Below, in pieces: positions 43,401 through 52,793 of a DNA stretch of 64,000 nt. Under the pieces are notes generated by a model. That model was not told the origin of the DNA and did not search any database. It saw nothing but the letters and a program-made list of their open reading frames with translations. The stretch's first letter is position 1, and the number at the start of each line of letters is the position of its first letter. Both the position numbers and the translations under genes were made by a program. The DNA is from W1P20-047 sp045118335. GTDB taxonomy: Bacteria > Actinomycetota > Coriobacteriia > Coriobacteriales > Eggerthellaceae. The stretch covers positions 35,683-99,682 of the forward strand of contig JBGUXY010000052.1 of NCBI GenBank assembly GCA_045118335.1, in the 5' to 3' direction.

Positions 43401-44795
43401 CTACAGGTCGAGCATCGCGTAGATGTCTTCGCGCTGCCTACCCGATTCGTATTCGAAGGCACGGCCCACGATGCGGATCTCGTCTCCATCGCAGGCGCCG
43501 GCAGCCTCGAGCGCGGCATCCACGCCCAGGCGCTTCAGCCGATGCTGCAGGAATGCCACAGCCTCCTCGTTTTCCCAGTCGCATTGGACCACCATGCGCT
43601 CCACCTGGGTGCCCACCACGCGGAATACGTCTTCGTCTTCGCGCACGATTTCGAAGCGTCGCTCGCGCTCCTGGCGCTTGCGCTCCCACACGTGGTCGAA
43701 ACGCGGTTGCGACGCCTCGGCCTCGCGTGCCGCCTCGCGCAGCTTATGCACCTTGGTGCCCACAGCTGATTCCAGTTGCTTCACGCCCTTGCCGGTGACC
43801 GCACTGGTAAGGTAGAGCTTCGGGTCAATCGTGCTTTCCGCGAACTCGTCGCCACCCGCCGCTTCAAGGGAATCCTGGCGCACAACCGCGGCCAGACGCT
43901 CGACGGCCTCTTCGGTGCCGGGCATGTCAATCTTGTTCGCCACCACCACGCAGGGACGCTTTGCGAATTCCGCGTCGTAGAGCTCAAGCTCGCGCTTGAT
44001 GATGCGGTAGTCCTCCACTGGGTCGCGCCCCTCGTAGCCGCCTGTCATATCGACCACGTGCACGATAATGGCCGTACGCTCCACGTGGCGGAGGAACTCG
44101 TGCCCCAAACCGCGCCCCTCGCTTGCACCTTCGATGAGACCTGGAACGTCGGCGATGACGTAGTCGTACTCATCGGATCGAACCACGCCCAGGTTCGGCA
44201 CCAAGGTGGTGAACGGATAATCGGCGATCTTGGGCTTGGCGGCACTCATGCGGCTGATCAGCGAGCTTTTGCCCGCCGACGGCACGCCCACGAGCGCGGC
44301 ATCGGCCATGAGCTTCATCTCGAGCTCTATCCACCCCTCGTGGGCGGGTTCGCCCAACTCGGCGAACGCGGGAGCTCGTCGCGTCGGCGTCACGAAATGG
44401 GTGTTGCCGCGGCCGCCCACACCACCTTGTGCCACGATCACTGCATCGCCATCGCGGGTGAGGTCGGCTATGAGTTCGCCGGTTTCCTTCGTTTCCTCGA
44501 AATATTCGCGCACTACGGTTCCAACGGGCACCTTCAAGATCAGGTCGTCGCCGTTGGCGCCATGCATCTTTGATCCCTTGCCGTGCGTGCCGCGTTGCGC
44601 CTTGAAATGATGCTTGAAACGGTAGTCGATCAACGACGACACGCCACCATCGGCCTGCACGACCACGTTGCCTCCCCGACCGCCGTCGCCGCCGTCGGGA
44701 CCGCCCTTGGGCACATGCGCTTCGCGGCGGAAGCTCATGCAGCCTGCCCCGCCGTCGCCGCCCTTCACGTGGATGCGTACTTTGTCTATGAACAT
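43401..44795 (-). CDS. obg: GTPase Obg
   Basis: Ribosome-associated GTPase in late 50S assembly and stress control. 464 residues from ATG 44795; a longer frame upstream is rejected because MFIDKVRIHVKGGDG is the family start. Glycine-rich OBG fold (PKGGPDGGDGGRGGNVVVQA), G1 loop GVPSAGKSSLI, switch region KIADYPFTTLVPN, DVPGLIEGA, NKID, and a C-terminal OCT domain ending near VGRAFEYESGRQ. Upstream are rpmA and rplU, the classic rplU-rpmA-obg order. Confidence 0.96.
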   Translation of the reverse strand: MFIDKVRIHVKGGDGGAGCMSFRREAHVPKGGPDGGDGGRGGNVVVQADGGVSSLIDYRFKHHFKAQRGTHGKGSKMHGANGDDLILKVPVGTVVREYFEETKETGELIADLTRDGDAVIVAQGGVGGRGNTHFVTPTRRAPAFAELGEPAHEGWIELEMKLMADAALVGVPSAGKSSLISRMSAAKPKIADYPFTTLVPNLGVVRSDEYDYVIADVPGLIEGASEGRGLGHEFLRHVERTAIIVHVVDMTGGYEGRDPVEDYRIIKRELELYDAEFAKRPCVVVANKIDMPGTEEAVERLAAVVRQDSLEAAGGDEFAESTIDPKLYLTSAVTGKGVKQLESAVGTKVHKLREAAREAEASQPRFDHVWERKRQERERRFEIVREDEDVFRVVGTQVERMVVQCDWENEEAVAFLQHRLKRLGVDAALEAAGACDGDEIRIVGRAFEYESGRQREDIYAMLDL

Positions 44796-44922
44796 GATGC
44801 GTCCGAATCCTCTTTCCGCCACCGGCCTGCTGCCGCTATGCCGCATGGAAAAGAGTTCCCAGGGGCGTTCATCCGAAGAGCTCGCCCCGCCATGCAGCAA
44901 CCTGGCCGTTTGTGGCATTGTA

Positions 44923-44957
44923 TGCGAAAAGCCCCCTGACGTGCAGAGGGCTTCGCA
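44923..44957 (-). terminator. Hairpin between rpmA and obg
   Basis: Stem AAGCCCCCTG (44929-44938) / CAGAGGGCTT (44944-44953), followed on the minus strand by TTTTCGC. It lies 30 bases past the rpmA stop and may lower transcription of obg relative to rplU-rpmA. Confidence 0.75.
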
Positions 44958-44982
44958 TATTCTGGTTATGCAGCCGTATAGG

Positions 44983-45234
44983 CTATGCCAGCGGGCGGAC
45001 ATGCACCTTGCGCTTGGCGCCCCTGGTGTAGTCCACCTTGCCGTCGATCAGAGCGAACAGGGTGTCATCCTTGCCGCGGCCGACGTTTTCGCCTGCGTGG
45101 AAATGCGTGCCGTGCTGGCGGACGAGGATGTTGCCAGCCTTCACCGTTTCACCTGCGAACTTCTTGCAGCCGAGTCGCTGAGCATGAGAGTCGCGACCGT
45201 TGCGAGTGGAGCCTAAGCCTTTCTTGTGTGCCAT
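44983..45234 (-). CDS. rpmA: 50S ribosomal protein L27
   Basis: 83 residues with the family start MAHKKGLGSTRNGRDSHAQR, then GCKKFAGETV, GNILVRQHGTHFHAGENVG and C-terminal KVHVRPL-type end. The N-terminus is mature-like, without the Firmicutes cleavage extension. Placed 18 bases after rplU and expressed with it. Confidence 0.97.
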   Translation of the reverse strand: MAHKKGLGSTRNGRDSHAQRLGCKKFAGETVKAGNILVRQHGTHFHAGENVGRGKDDTLFALIDGKVDYTRGAKRKVHVRPLA

Positions 45235-45252
45235 GCTGACTCACTCCCCTTT

Positions 45253-45558
45253 CTAGCCCACGGATTCGATCTTGACGCGCGTGAGCTGCTGGCGATGGCC
45301 GCGCAGCTTCTTGTAGTTCTTGCGCTTCTTGAACTTGAACACGAGCTGCTTGTCGCCCTTGAACTGAGCCAGCACGGTCGCCTCGACCTTGGTTGCAGCG
45401 GCCTTCTCGGGATCGGCCTCGACGGTTTCGCCATCGACAACGCAGATGACGGGAAGCTCGACCTTGTCGCCCTCAGCAGCGTCAAGCTTTTCGATTTCGA
45501 TGATGTCGCCAGCAGCCACCTTGTACTGCTTGCCACCGGTTTTCACTATTGCGTACAT
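45253..45558 (-). CDS. rplU: 50S ribosomal protein L21
   Basis: 101 residues from ATG 45558: MYAIVKTGGKQYKVAAGDII, VVDGETVEADPEKAAATKVE, and the C-terminal motif FKFKKRKNYKKLRGHRQQLT. The upstream frame extension is not part of the family. First gene of rplU-rpmA-obg. The 275 bases upstream should hold the promoter and a leader; no clear L21-leader motif was recognised. Confidence 0.97.
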   Translation of the reverse strand: MYAIVKTGGKQYKVAAGDIIEIEKLDAAEGDKVELPVICVVDGETVEADPEKAAATKVEATVLAQFKGDKQLVFKFKKRKNYKKLRGHRQQLTRVKIESVG

Positions 45559-45833
45559 GGTTCTATTTCTCCTTGTAAGTGTCAAAACGCAAGGCGATAT
45601 TGTATCGACGCGATTGCTGGACGTCAATGTTTCCGCATCGATTTATGGTGCGTCTGCGCAAAGCGCACACACATATGTGGGCTAAGACCACGCTACCGCG
45701 TGTGTCCTTGTGCATACTATCACGATTCACCTGCTTTGGCGTGCGGTTTTCTTGTCGAACCTGCACCCCACGTTTCCTCCATGCATGAGGGCATCGTTGG
45801 GGAACAGATCTGACAGAGCACCTTCCTAAGGTC

Positions 45834-46760
45834 TCACGCCCGCTCTATGCAGCAAGCGATCCTCTCTACCGCCGCGCGACCTTCCGGCATGTCGGGATAA
45901 AGTGCGTAGGTATGCCACAGGCCCTCGCCCAATTCGAGTTCCACCTCGCCCCCGGCCTCGCGAATCAACCGCTCCAGCTCGCATGCATCCACTTTGAGCA
46001 CCTCGGTCGTGCCAACCTGGATGTACACCGGCGCCATTCCCTCGAAGGGACCATATTGCAGATTTGGCGGGCACGCATGCTCGGCTACGATGTCGGGACA
46101 CCAAGCTTGCGGGATGCCGATCAGGCTCACCATGCCGATGATGGGGTCCCCTGCCTCGAGGTCGGCCTTGCCCGGCAGCTCGTTGGCGAAATCGATCCAA
46201 GGAGAAAGCACGATGATCTGTGCGGGCTGGGGCAGCCCGTCGCGTAGCGCAAACTGCGCAGCAGCAATCGCCAGGTGAGCGCCTACGGAATCGCCGAGCA
46301 GCACTATTTTGCCAGGGTCGGCCTTGTCTAGCACCCAGCGATAGGCATCCATAATCGAACGGTACGTTTCGCGATGCGTGTAGGTGGGAGCAAGTGGATA
46401 CTCGAGCATGTGCACGGTGCATCCCAGCCGTTCGACCAGGCTTTGGGCCAGCGTCCATTGGGTGTCCATGATATTGATGAGCAGCGCCCCGCCATGGTAG
46501 AACAGCACGTGCTTTCCGCTGCGGAGCACGCCATCTGCCGGCGTCATCGTGAAGATGCGGCAACCTTCGCAGATGGTTCTATCCTCGATTGCCACGCCTT
46601 CAGCCTCGCTCACGAACCCCGGCAGCTCGTAGCGCTGCTTCTGGGCTTCTCCCATGGCGTCGACGAGCGCGGCGAACGACGCCTCTTCGGAAAACGGCTT
46701 CTTGTACTCGGTCTGGACGAGGTTGTCGTATATCGCCTGGGCTTGAGCGCTTAGAGCCAT
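45834..46760 (-). CDS. Alpha/beta hydrolase, hormone-sensitive-lipase-like
   Basis: 308 residues from ATG 46760, AGGAGG 6 bases upstream. Oxyanion motif VLFYHGGAL (HGG), nucleophile elbow VLLGDSVGAHLA with catalytic Ser in GDSVG, then APVYIQVGTTEVLKVDA and a late catalytic His in LWHTYAL. No signal peptide. Carboxylesterase family IV; natural substrate unknown. Divergent from the FAD fusion gene. Confidence 0.88.
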   Translation of the reverse strand: MALSAQAQAIYDNLVQTEYKKPFSEEASFAALVDAMGEAQKQRYELPGFVSEAEGVAIEDRTICEGCRIFTMTPADGVLRSGKHVLFYHGGALLINIMDTQWTLAQSLVERLGCTVHMLEYPLAPTYTHRETYRSIMDAYRWVLDKADPGKIVLLGDSVGAHLAIAAAQFALRDGLPQPAQIIVLSPWIDFANELPGKADLEAGDPIIGMVSLIGIPQAWCPDIVAEHACPPNLQYGPFEGMAPVYIQVGTTEVLKVDACELERLIREAGGEVELELGEGLWHTYALYPDMPEGRAAVERIACCIERA

Positions 46761-46939
46761 GGCGGCCTCCTTGCCGTGGTCGTGCAGCCATACGCTTGAA
46801 AGCTTATGCCCAACGTTGATGCGCATCAACGAACAACCTGGGCGTTGTTGTCGGTTTTGCCCAAGCCCGAACAGCTTGGTTTCGCCTACGACGGGGTTGC
46901 ATTACAATTGTGGCCTGTCCGTGATTCGAAGGGAGCCCG

Positions 46940-49756
46940 ATGCAGGCACAATGGGATGTCGTTATCGTGGGCGCGGGTGTGGCGGGATGCTGCACGGCGC
47001 GCGAACTGGCGCGATGGGATTTGCGCACGTTGGTGCTGGAAGCTGGCAACGACCTGGCATGTGGGTCGTCGCGGGCGAATTCCGGTATCGTTCATGCTGG
47101 GTTCGACCCGAAACCGGGCACGCTCAAAGCCCGCTACAACGTGGAAGGCTCGCGCCTGTTCCCCCTATGGGCGCAAGAGCTGGGCTTCCCGTTGGTGAAC
47201 AACGGGGCGCTCGTGGTGGCGTATTCCCCCGACGAGCTTCGGGCCGTTCGCGAACTGGTGGAGCGCGGGGCGGAAAACGGCGTGAGGGGCGTGCACGAAG
47301 TCGACCGCGATGAGCTTCTGGCGATGGAACCGAACGTTTCCCCTTGCGCCGTAGGCGCGCTGTTCGCACCCACGAGCTGCATCTGCGACCCGTACAACGT
47401 CGTCTTGCGCTCGGCCCAAAACGCAGTTGAAAACGGCGTGGATCTTGTTTTCAACTGCAGGGTGACCGGCATCGAGCCACAAGGCAGCGCTGGATACCTT
47501 GTGAGCCTGCAGGATGGAACCGTCATCGACACTCGGGTCATCGTGAACGCTGCTGGCTGCTTCGCCGACGAGATGCACAACATGGTAAGCGCCCATACGC
47601 TGCACATCACGCCCCGACGTGGCGACTATTGCCTCTACGACACCGAGTACGGCACCACGTTCACACGCACGATGTTCCAAGCCCCCACACAGGCGGGCAA
47701 GGGAACGTTAATCACCCCCACCGTCCACGGGAACCTGATCGTGGGGCCCAACGCCCATGCACAGAAGAGCAAGTTTGACGTATCCACAACGGCTGACGGG
47801 CTGCGCGAGGTGCTTGACAAGGGCCTGAAGACGTGGCCATCGCTTTCGAGACGGGGCATCATCGCCAACTTCGCGGGGATTCGCTCCACCGAAGATGGAA
47901 ACGACTTCGTTATAGGCCAGCCACAAGACGCGCCGGGCTTTTTCGACATCGCCGGGTTCGATTCCCCGGGGCTTTCCAGCGCTCCTGCCGTGGCAGTGGA
48001 CATCGCAACCCAGGTGGCGGCGTTCCTGCAGGCGAAACAGCGTGCTGGCTTCAACCCATGCGTTCATGCAAGCAAGCTGTTCGCAATGATGGACGATAAC
48101 GAACGTAAGGCAGCCATTGCCGCCGACCCGAAAGCCGGCCACATCGTGTGCCGATGCTGCGAGGTAACGGAGGCAGACATCGTGGAGGCGCTGCACGGCC
48201 CCATCCCCGCGCTTTCCCTGGATGCGCTGAAGTGGCGCTGCGGCGCGATGATGGGCCGCTGCCATGGCGGTTTCTGCAGCCCCGAGCTGATGCGCGTTTT
48301 CGTTCGCGAGACCAGTGCCGACCCTGCTTCAGTGGACAAACGGCTGCCAGGATCCTATATCGTCGCCGAGGCGCGCGGGGATTACCGCGAGCTGGCGGGG
48401 GCCATGCGAGCTTCAGGTTCGACGAACCGCTATTCTGGATATGACATCATCGAAACCCCCTACGATGTGGTCGTGGTGGGCGGAGGGGCCGCAGGCATTG
48501 CAGCAGCCAACGCCGCTGCGGGCGCAGGAGCCCAACGAGTGCTGCTCGTGGACCGTGAGGACAGGCTGGGCGGCATCTTGAAGCAGTGCGTTCACAGCGG
48601 TTTCGGCCTGCACCGTTTCGCCGAGGAGCTCACCGGCCCCGAGTACGCAGCACGCGAGATCGCCGCGCTCGATTCTGGCGTGCAGGCAATGGCGCTGGCA
48701 AGCGTCGTTCGCATCGATGCGGCGAAAGACGCCCGAGATGCACATCTTGTGGTCGCGGTGAATGCTACTGGTGTGCATGCCATCCCCGCCCGCGCAGTCG
48801 TGCTGGCCACGGGATCGCGCGAGCGTGGAGCAGGTGCGCTCAACATCGCCGGAAGCAGGCCTTCGGGCGTGTTTTCCGCCGGTAGCGCCCAGAACTTCAT
48901 GAACTTGCAAGGATGCCTGCCCGGGCAGCGCGTGGTCATCCAGGGCACGGGCGATGTGGGGCTGATCATGGCGAGGCGCCTGACGCTGCAAGGCGCCCAG
49001 GTGCTGTGCGTGCTGGGTACCAGCCCCTGGCCCTCGGGCCTGCGCCGCAACGTGGTGCAGTGCTTGGACGACTTTGGAATCCCGCTGTTGCTTTCCAAGA
49101 CGGTCACGCGCCTCGAGGGCGACACTCGACTGGAGGCGGTATGGATAGCCGATGCCGAACCCGGCACCCGCGCACCCATTCCTGGCACCGAGCAGCGCAT
49201 CGAGTGCGACACGCTGCTGCTCTCGGTGGGTCTGCTGCCCGAAAACGAGGTGGCCAAGACCGCCGACGTGCAGCTTTCGAGCTCCACAGGAGGTGCTGTG
49301 GTCGACGATGCGCTTGCGACGAGCGTTGCAGGCATCTTCGCCTGCGGAAACGCCCTGCACATCCACGATATCGTGGACTTCGCCTCGGCCGAAGGCGACC
49401 GGGCGGGTGCCAACGCGGCACGCTACGCGCTTTCGCAATGCATGTGTGCAGGCAACGTCGTGCCGATCGACCCCGGCGAGGGGATGAGCTACGTGGTGCC
49501 TCAGCGCATCCGACGTGCCAGCATAGATGCGGGCGACGGGGTGGTGACGCTGTTTGGACGCGTACGCAAGCCCATGAACAAGCCGGTTTTCTTCCTGGAA
49601 GCTATAACGGGAAGCGGCGAGCTCGTAGAGCTGCGCAGAAAACGAGAGCGAATCGCCGTGCCAGCCGAGATGGTGAGCATCGAGCTCGACCTGGCGAAGC
49701 TGGCCGCCGCGGATGGCCTTGCGTCTTTGCGTCTACGTGCCGAAGGAGGCGAATGA
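46940..49756 (+). CDS. Fused GlpA-like FAD dehydrogenase and FAD/NAD(P) oxidoreductase
   Basis: 938 residues made of three recognisable parts. Residues 1-375: FAD dehydrogenase of the glycerol-3-phosphate/2-hydroxyacid oxidase type, with VVIVGAGVAGCCTARELARW and SSRANSGIVHAGFDPKPGT. Residues about 400-455: BFD-like [2Fe-2S] domain, VCRCCEVTEADIVEAL plus CGAMMGRCHGGFC. Residues about 507-850: pyridine-nucleotide-type FAD oxidoreductase, VVVVGGGAAGIAAANAAAGA and LATGSRERG, GIFACGNALHIHDIV. A C-terminal domain of about 90 residues follows. In clostridia and many Coriobacteriia these are two adjacent genes plus DUF1667; here the first two are one chain, with DUF1667 starting 1 base later. Probably a soluble glycerol-3-phosphate (or similar) dehydrogenase complex. 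Confidence 0.88.
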   Translation: MQAQWDVVIVGAGVAGCCTARELARWDLRTLVLEAGNDLACGSSRANSGIVHAGFDPKPGTLKARYNVEGSRLFPLWAQELGFPLVNNGALVVAYSPDELRAVRELVERGAENGVRGVHEVDRDELLAMEPNVSPCAVGALFAPTSCICDPYNVVLRSAQNAVENGVDLVFNCRVTGIEPQGSAGYLVSLQDGTVIDTRVIVNAAGCFADEMHNMVSAHTLHITPRRGDYCLYDTEYGTTFTRTMFQAPTQAGKGTLITPTVHGNLIVGPNAHAQKSKFDVSTTADGLREVLDKGLKTWPSLSRRGIIANFAGIRSTEDGNDFVIGQPQDAPGFFDIAGFDSPGLSSAPAVAVDIATQVAAFLQAKQRAGFNPCVHASKLFAMMDDNERKAAIAADPKAGHIVCRCCEVTEADIVEALHGPIPALSLDALKWRCGAMMGRCHGGFCSPELMRVFVRETSADPASVDKRLPGSYIVAEARGDYRELAGAMRASGSTNRYSGYDIIETPYDVVVVGGGAAGIAAANAAAGAGAQRVLLVDREDRLGGILKQCVHSGFGLHRFAEELTGPEYAAREIAALDSGVQAMALASVVRIDAAKDARDAHLVVAVNATGVHAIPARAVVLATGSRERGAGALNIAGSRPSGVFSAGSAQNFMNLQGCLPGQRVVIQGTGDVGLIMARRLTLQGAQVLCVLGTSPWPSGLRRNVVQCLDDFGIPLLLSKTVTRLEGDTRLEAVWIADAEPGTRAPIPGTEQRIECDTLLLSVGLLPENEVAKTADVQLSSSTGGAVVDDALATSVAGIFACGNALHIHDIVDFASAEGDRAGANAARYALSQCMCAGNVVPIDPGEGMSYVVPQRIRRASIDAGDGVVTLFGRVRKPMNKPVFFLEAITGSGELVELRRKRERIAVPAEMVSIELDLAKLAAADGLASLRLRAEGGE

Positions 49757-49757
49757 C

Positions 49758-50126
49758 ATGTCTTCCCAAAACATGAGCTTCACCTGCGTGAGCTGCCCCA
49801 TGGGTTGCATGCTGGAAGCGATCTTCGACTCCGAGGGAAACCTTGCGGACGTGACGGGCTACACCTGCAAGCGCGGCTTGGAATATGCGCGTCAAGAGGC
49901 GGTTGATCCGCAGCGTTGCATCAGTGCCGTGGTGATGGTGTCGGGCAGCCTCGAACCCTTGAGCGTGAAGACGGCACGGCCCATCCCCAAGGCTAAGATC
50001 TTCGATGTGATGGAACAGATTCGCGCTCTTGACCTGCATGTTCCCATAACTGCAGGGCAGGTGCTCATACCCGATGCCGCTAACACGGGCACATCCGTCG
50101 TCGCCACCAAGACACTGCAATCATAG
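49758..50126 (+). CDS. DUF1667 Cys-rich protein, partner of the FAD fusion
   Basis: 122 residues from ATG 49758, with AAGGAGG 7 bases upstream. N-terminal MSFTCVSCPMGCMLEAIFD (CxxCxxxC) and a second Cys in YTCKRGLEYAR, then PLSVKTARPIPKAKIFDVME. The family is the third subunit of anaerobic glycerol-3-phosphate-type dehydrogenase sets and may bind an iron-sulfur cluster. It follows the FAD fusion by one base, so they are coupled. Confidence 0.92.
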   Translation: MSSQNMSFTCVSCPMGCMLEAIFDSEGNLADVTGYTCKRGLEYARQEAVDPQRCISAVVMVSGSLEPLSVKTARPIPKAKIFDVMEQIRALDLHVPITAGQVLIPDAANTGTSVVATKTLQS

Positions 50127-50202
50127 CCTTCGCGCCCGATAGCCGGTTTCTGGAAGGACCCTTGCGAACCTGTCGGCCCTGAAAGCAGGTATGGGCTAGC
50201 GG

Positions 50203-51093
50203 CTACCACATGTTGCCGGTGAACACGTTCGCCAGGTGTTTCTTGGCTTTTGACGCCACACAACGTACCTTGCGGTTTGGCAGCGCGGGAACGTTCGACC
50301 AGCGGTATGCGGGATGGTACTGCGTCACATGGTAGGGAATCTGCGGATCCACGGAAGCCAGCCAACGAGCGGCTCGCTCCAACGTCTCGGGGGTTTCGCC
50401 GTTAGGCACCACGAGCGTGGTCACCTCCACATGGCATCCCGGCTGTGCAACGGCTCGGCGAATCGCATTGCGAACTGCATCGAACGCGCGCTGGCCCAGA
50501 TCCATGTTCCCTTCGCCATAGACACCGCCACCCAGACACATGGCATAGAACTCGGGCGAGAAACCCTTCAAGTCGATGTTTACCGCATCCAACAGCGGTA
50601 GCACCTCGTCGAGCACATCGTCGGTTGCCATGCCGTTGGTCACCGCCACGTTGAGCAGGTCGGCTTCACGTGCGATCTTGGCAGTATCGCGCAGGTACTC
50701 CCAGCTGACGAGCGGTTCGTTGTACGTGTACGCTATTCCCACGCAACCAAGTGGCCTGGCCTGCAGCGTGGCATCCACCAGCTCTTCAGGCGACACCTCG
50801 CGAACGGGCAATTCGCCTTCGCACGCTCGGGCAATTTGATGGTTCTGGCAGAACGGGCAGCGTAGATTGCAGCCAAATGACCCCACGGAAAGCACCTTTG
50901 TCCCAGGATGCCACATGGCAAGCGGCTTCTTCTCCACCGGATCGAGGGCTACCGACGTGAGCTTCCCATAGTTGAGCGCCACAATGCATCCGTCGACGTT
51001 CCCCCGCGCCCCGCAGGCCCCCACCTGCCCTTCTGCGAGCATGCAGCCCCGCGGACAAGCCCCGCATTGCATCCTAGCCATCAACTCATCCAT
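50203..51093 (-). CDS. amrS: AmmeMemoRadiSam system radical SAM enzyme
   Basis: 296 residues from ATG 51093 (GGAGGGGAG upstream). N-terminal Cys cluster CGACPRGCMLAEGQVGACGA, radical SAM motif CNLRCPFCQNHQIA, then AYTYNEPLVSWEYL and VNIDLKGFSPEFY as in pyruvate-formate-lyase-activating-type enzymes. It pairs with the following MEMO/AMMECR1 gene, whose stop lies 70 bases upstream of this start. The three-domain system is widespread; its physiological substrate is not established. Confidence 0.92.
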   Translation of the reverse strand: MDELMARMQCGACPRGCMLAEGQVGACGARGNVDGCIVALNYGKLTSVALDPVEKKPLAMWHPGTKVLSVGSFGCNLRCPFCQNHQIARACEGELPVREVSPEELVDATLQARPLGCVGIAYTYNEPLVSWEYLRDTAKIAREADLLNVAVTNGMATDDVLDEVLPLLDAVNIDLKGFSPEFYAMCLGGGVYGEGNMDLGQRAFDAVRNAIRRAVAQPGCHVEVTTLVVPNGETPETLERAARWLASVDPQIPYHVTQYHPAYRWSNVPALPNRKVRCVASKAKKHLANVFTGNMW

Positions 51094-51140
51094 GCACTCC
51101 CCTCCGATGTTTCTCATCATTGAACTACCCGAATGTCTAT

Positions 51141-51165
51141 TTGGCACTGTCCTGTTCTTGCAATC
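51141..51165. repeat. REP-like half-element
   Basis: CACTGTCCTGTTCTTGCAATC at 51145-51165 nearly repeats the right arm of the palindrome at 34551-34572 and the following bases (one T to C change in GTCCTGTTTTTGCAATC). No mirrored partner is visible, so it is a single half. It lies between amrS and the MEMO/AMMECR1 gene. Confidence 0.6.
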
Positions 51166-52687
51166 AATGGTGACGAACGACTTCGAAACGTTGGAGGTTG
51201 CAGCTGGCGCTTTGCGGGATGCCGGCTTTCTGCTTCGCTATGGCAACCTGCAGCTCTACGGTGTCCACGCCATCGAGGTCGGGCAGCAGCACGCCGCGGT
51301 GCCAGCCACGGGTGACGATGACGCCATATCGCTTCACGTCGAGCTGGTCGAAGCCTTCGATGTCCTCGGGTTCGCCGAGCACGTCCACGCTGCATTCGAT
51401 GAAGGGAAGCTCCTCGGGCGTGACAGGTGGGAAGCGCGGATCCTTGCTGCATGCGGAAATGGCGTTGCAGATGATCTCCTCCGCGATGCTCTCGCGCGTC
51501 GGAGCTAGCGTGCCGATGCATCCTCGCAGCTCACCGCCCAGATGCAGCGACACGAACGTGCCCGCCCGATTGGCGGTCATCTCGGAGGGCAGGCCATCGG
51601 GAACGGCAATGTGCTCGCGGCGCTCCGTGTACGCCGTGAAGCTCGCCCTCGCAAGCGAGACGTATGGGTCGGGCTCGTGCTCGGGCTCGGCTGCAACCGC
51701 ATCACAGGCGCCATGGGGTTTGTCGTCGGAAGAAGCGTCGCGATTGGCATCATCGTCGGCCGAGCTGTCGCAATTGCCAGATTCCGCCTCGTTCACCGAC
51801 GAGCTAACGGCCGCAGAGGCGCAAGCGCCCGCTGCACTGGTTACGGATTGCCCATCCCTCGATGACTCGGCATCGTCTTCGTCTTCTGCCATATTCACCT
51901 CGAAGGCCGCCACGCCATATCCCACGCCGAAGGGACCCTCGTAGCTCAGCAGCTCTCCAGCATGCGAAGTGCCATCGAGCGCGCCTGCCATGATCTGGAA
52001 CGAACGCAAACCGCATTCTGCCGCCGCATCGGTAAGTGCAGGATCGAAGGAAAAGATGTCGTCAAGGCGGTTTTCGGCAAATGCTGTCGTGATCATCTCG
52101 TCGAACACAGGCCCTTCGGGCACGAACCCATAGGGGCCGTCGTCTTTGAGCTTGTGGGAAAGATCGCCACTGGCGATGTATACGGCCCGACGTCCTAGCT
52201 TCTGCACCTGGGAGGCTATGACTTGCCCCAACACCCGATGCTCGTGTGCTGGCAAGCCGGATAGCCCCACCACCACCAGCTGGTAGTCGGCGTAGAACTG
52301 GTTCACGAAGTGCAGCGGCACGAACGTGGCATGGTCCATGGCCGCCCCGCGCCATGCATGCCCTAACACCGGTAAGCCCGCATCTACCGCAGCAGTCTCT
52401 ATGGCACGCGTAAGCTCCACATCGATGTCGCAGGCCATCTTGTCGCGCGAGCGGAACTGGTGCATGTTCCCCTTCAACTTTCCGTCGGGACATATGGCGA
52501 ACGCGTCGTAGTAGGCAGGTGCGTGGGGGCTGGACACGACTATAGTCTGGGGCGCATGCGCCGCCACCCTGCGGGCAACTTCGCGATATGCGTCGATGGT
52601 GGGCTGGATCTTGCGCTCTTCCCCGCGCCCCACGGAAGGCACGATCAGCGGCGGATGCGGTACGGCATAGGCGGCAACGATGGACAT
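51164..52687 (-). CDS. Fused MEMO-like (LigB) and AMMECR1 protein
   Basis: 507 residues from ATG 52687 (GGAG 7 bases upstream). Residues 1-285: class III extradiol-dioxygenase/MEMO fold, AAYAVPHPPLIVPSVGRGEE, VSSPHAPAYYDAF, IASGDLSHKLKDDGPYGF. Residues about 285-345: acidic Ser/Ala/Asp-rich linker. Residues 345-507: AMMECR1 domain with FVSLHLGGELRGCIGTLAPT and CSKDPRFPPVTPEELPFIEC. Companion of amrS downstream. The two modules are separate genes in many bacteria; fusion supports joint action. Confidence 0.92.
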   Translation of the reverse strand: MSIVAAYAVPHPPLIVPSVGRGEERKIQPTIDAYREVARRVAAHAPQTIVVSSPHAPAYYDAFAICPDGKLKGNMHQFRSRDKMACDIDVELTRAIETAAVDAGLPVLGHAWRGAAMDHATFVPLHFVNQFYADYQLVVVGLSGLPAHEHRVLGQVIASQVQKLGRRAVYIASGDLSHKLKDDGPYGFVPEGPVFDEMITTAFAENRLDDIFSFDPALTDAAAECGLRSFQIMAGALDGTSHAGELLSYEGPFGVGYGVAAFEVNMAEDEDDAESSRDGQSVTSAAGACASAAVSSSVNEAESGNCDSSADDDANRDASSDDKPHGACDAVAAEPEHEPDPYVSLARASFTAYTERREHIAVPDGLPSEMTANRAGTFVSLHLGGELRGCIGTLAPTRESIAEEIICNAISACSKDPRFPPVTPEELPFIECSVDVLGEPEDIEGFDQLDVKRYGVIVTRGWHRGVLLPDLDGVDTVELQVAIAKQKAGIPQSASCNLQRFEVVRHH

Positions 52688-52793
52688 GGCTGCTCCAATC
52701 TTTCGTGATGGCTCTAGCTTATCATCCCGCACGGCAATAATCAGCTACGAGCAGAAATGAGTCGGCATGCACGAAGGGAACCGGCTTGTTCGC

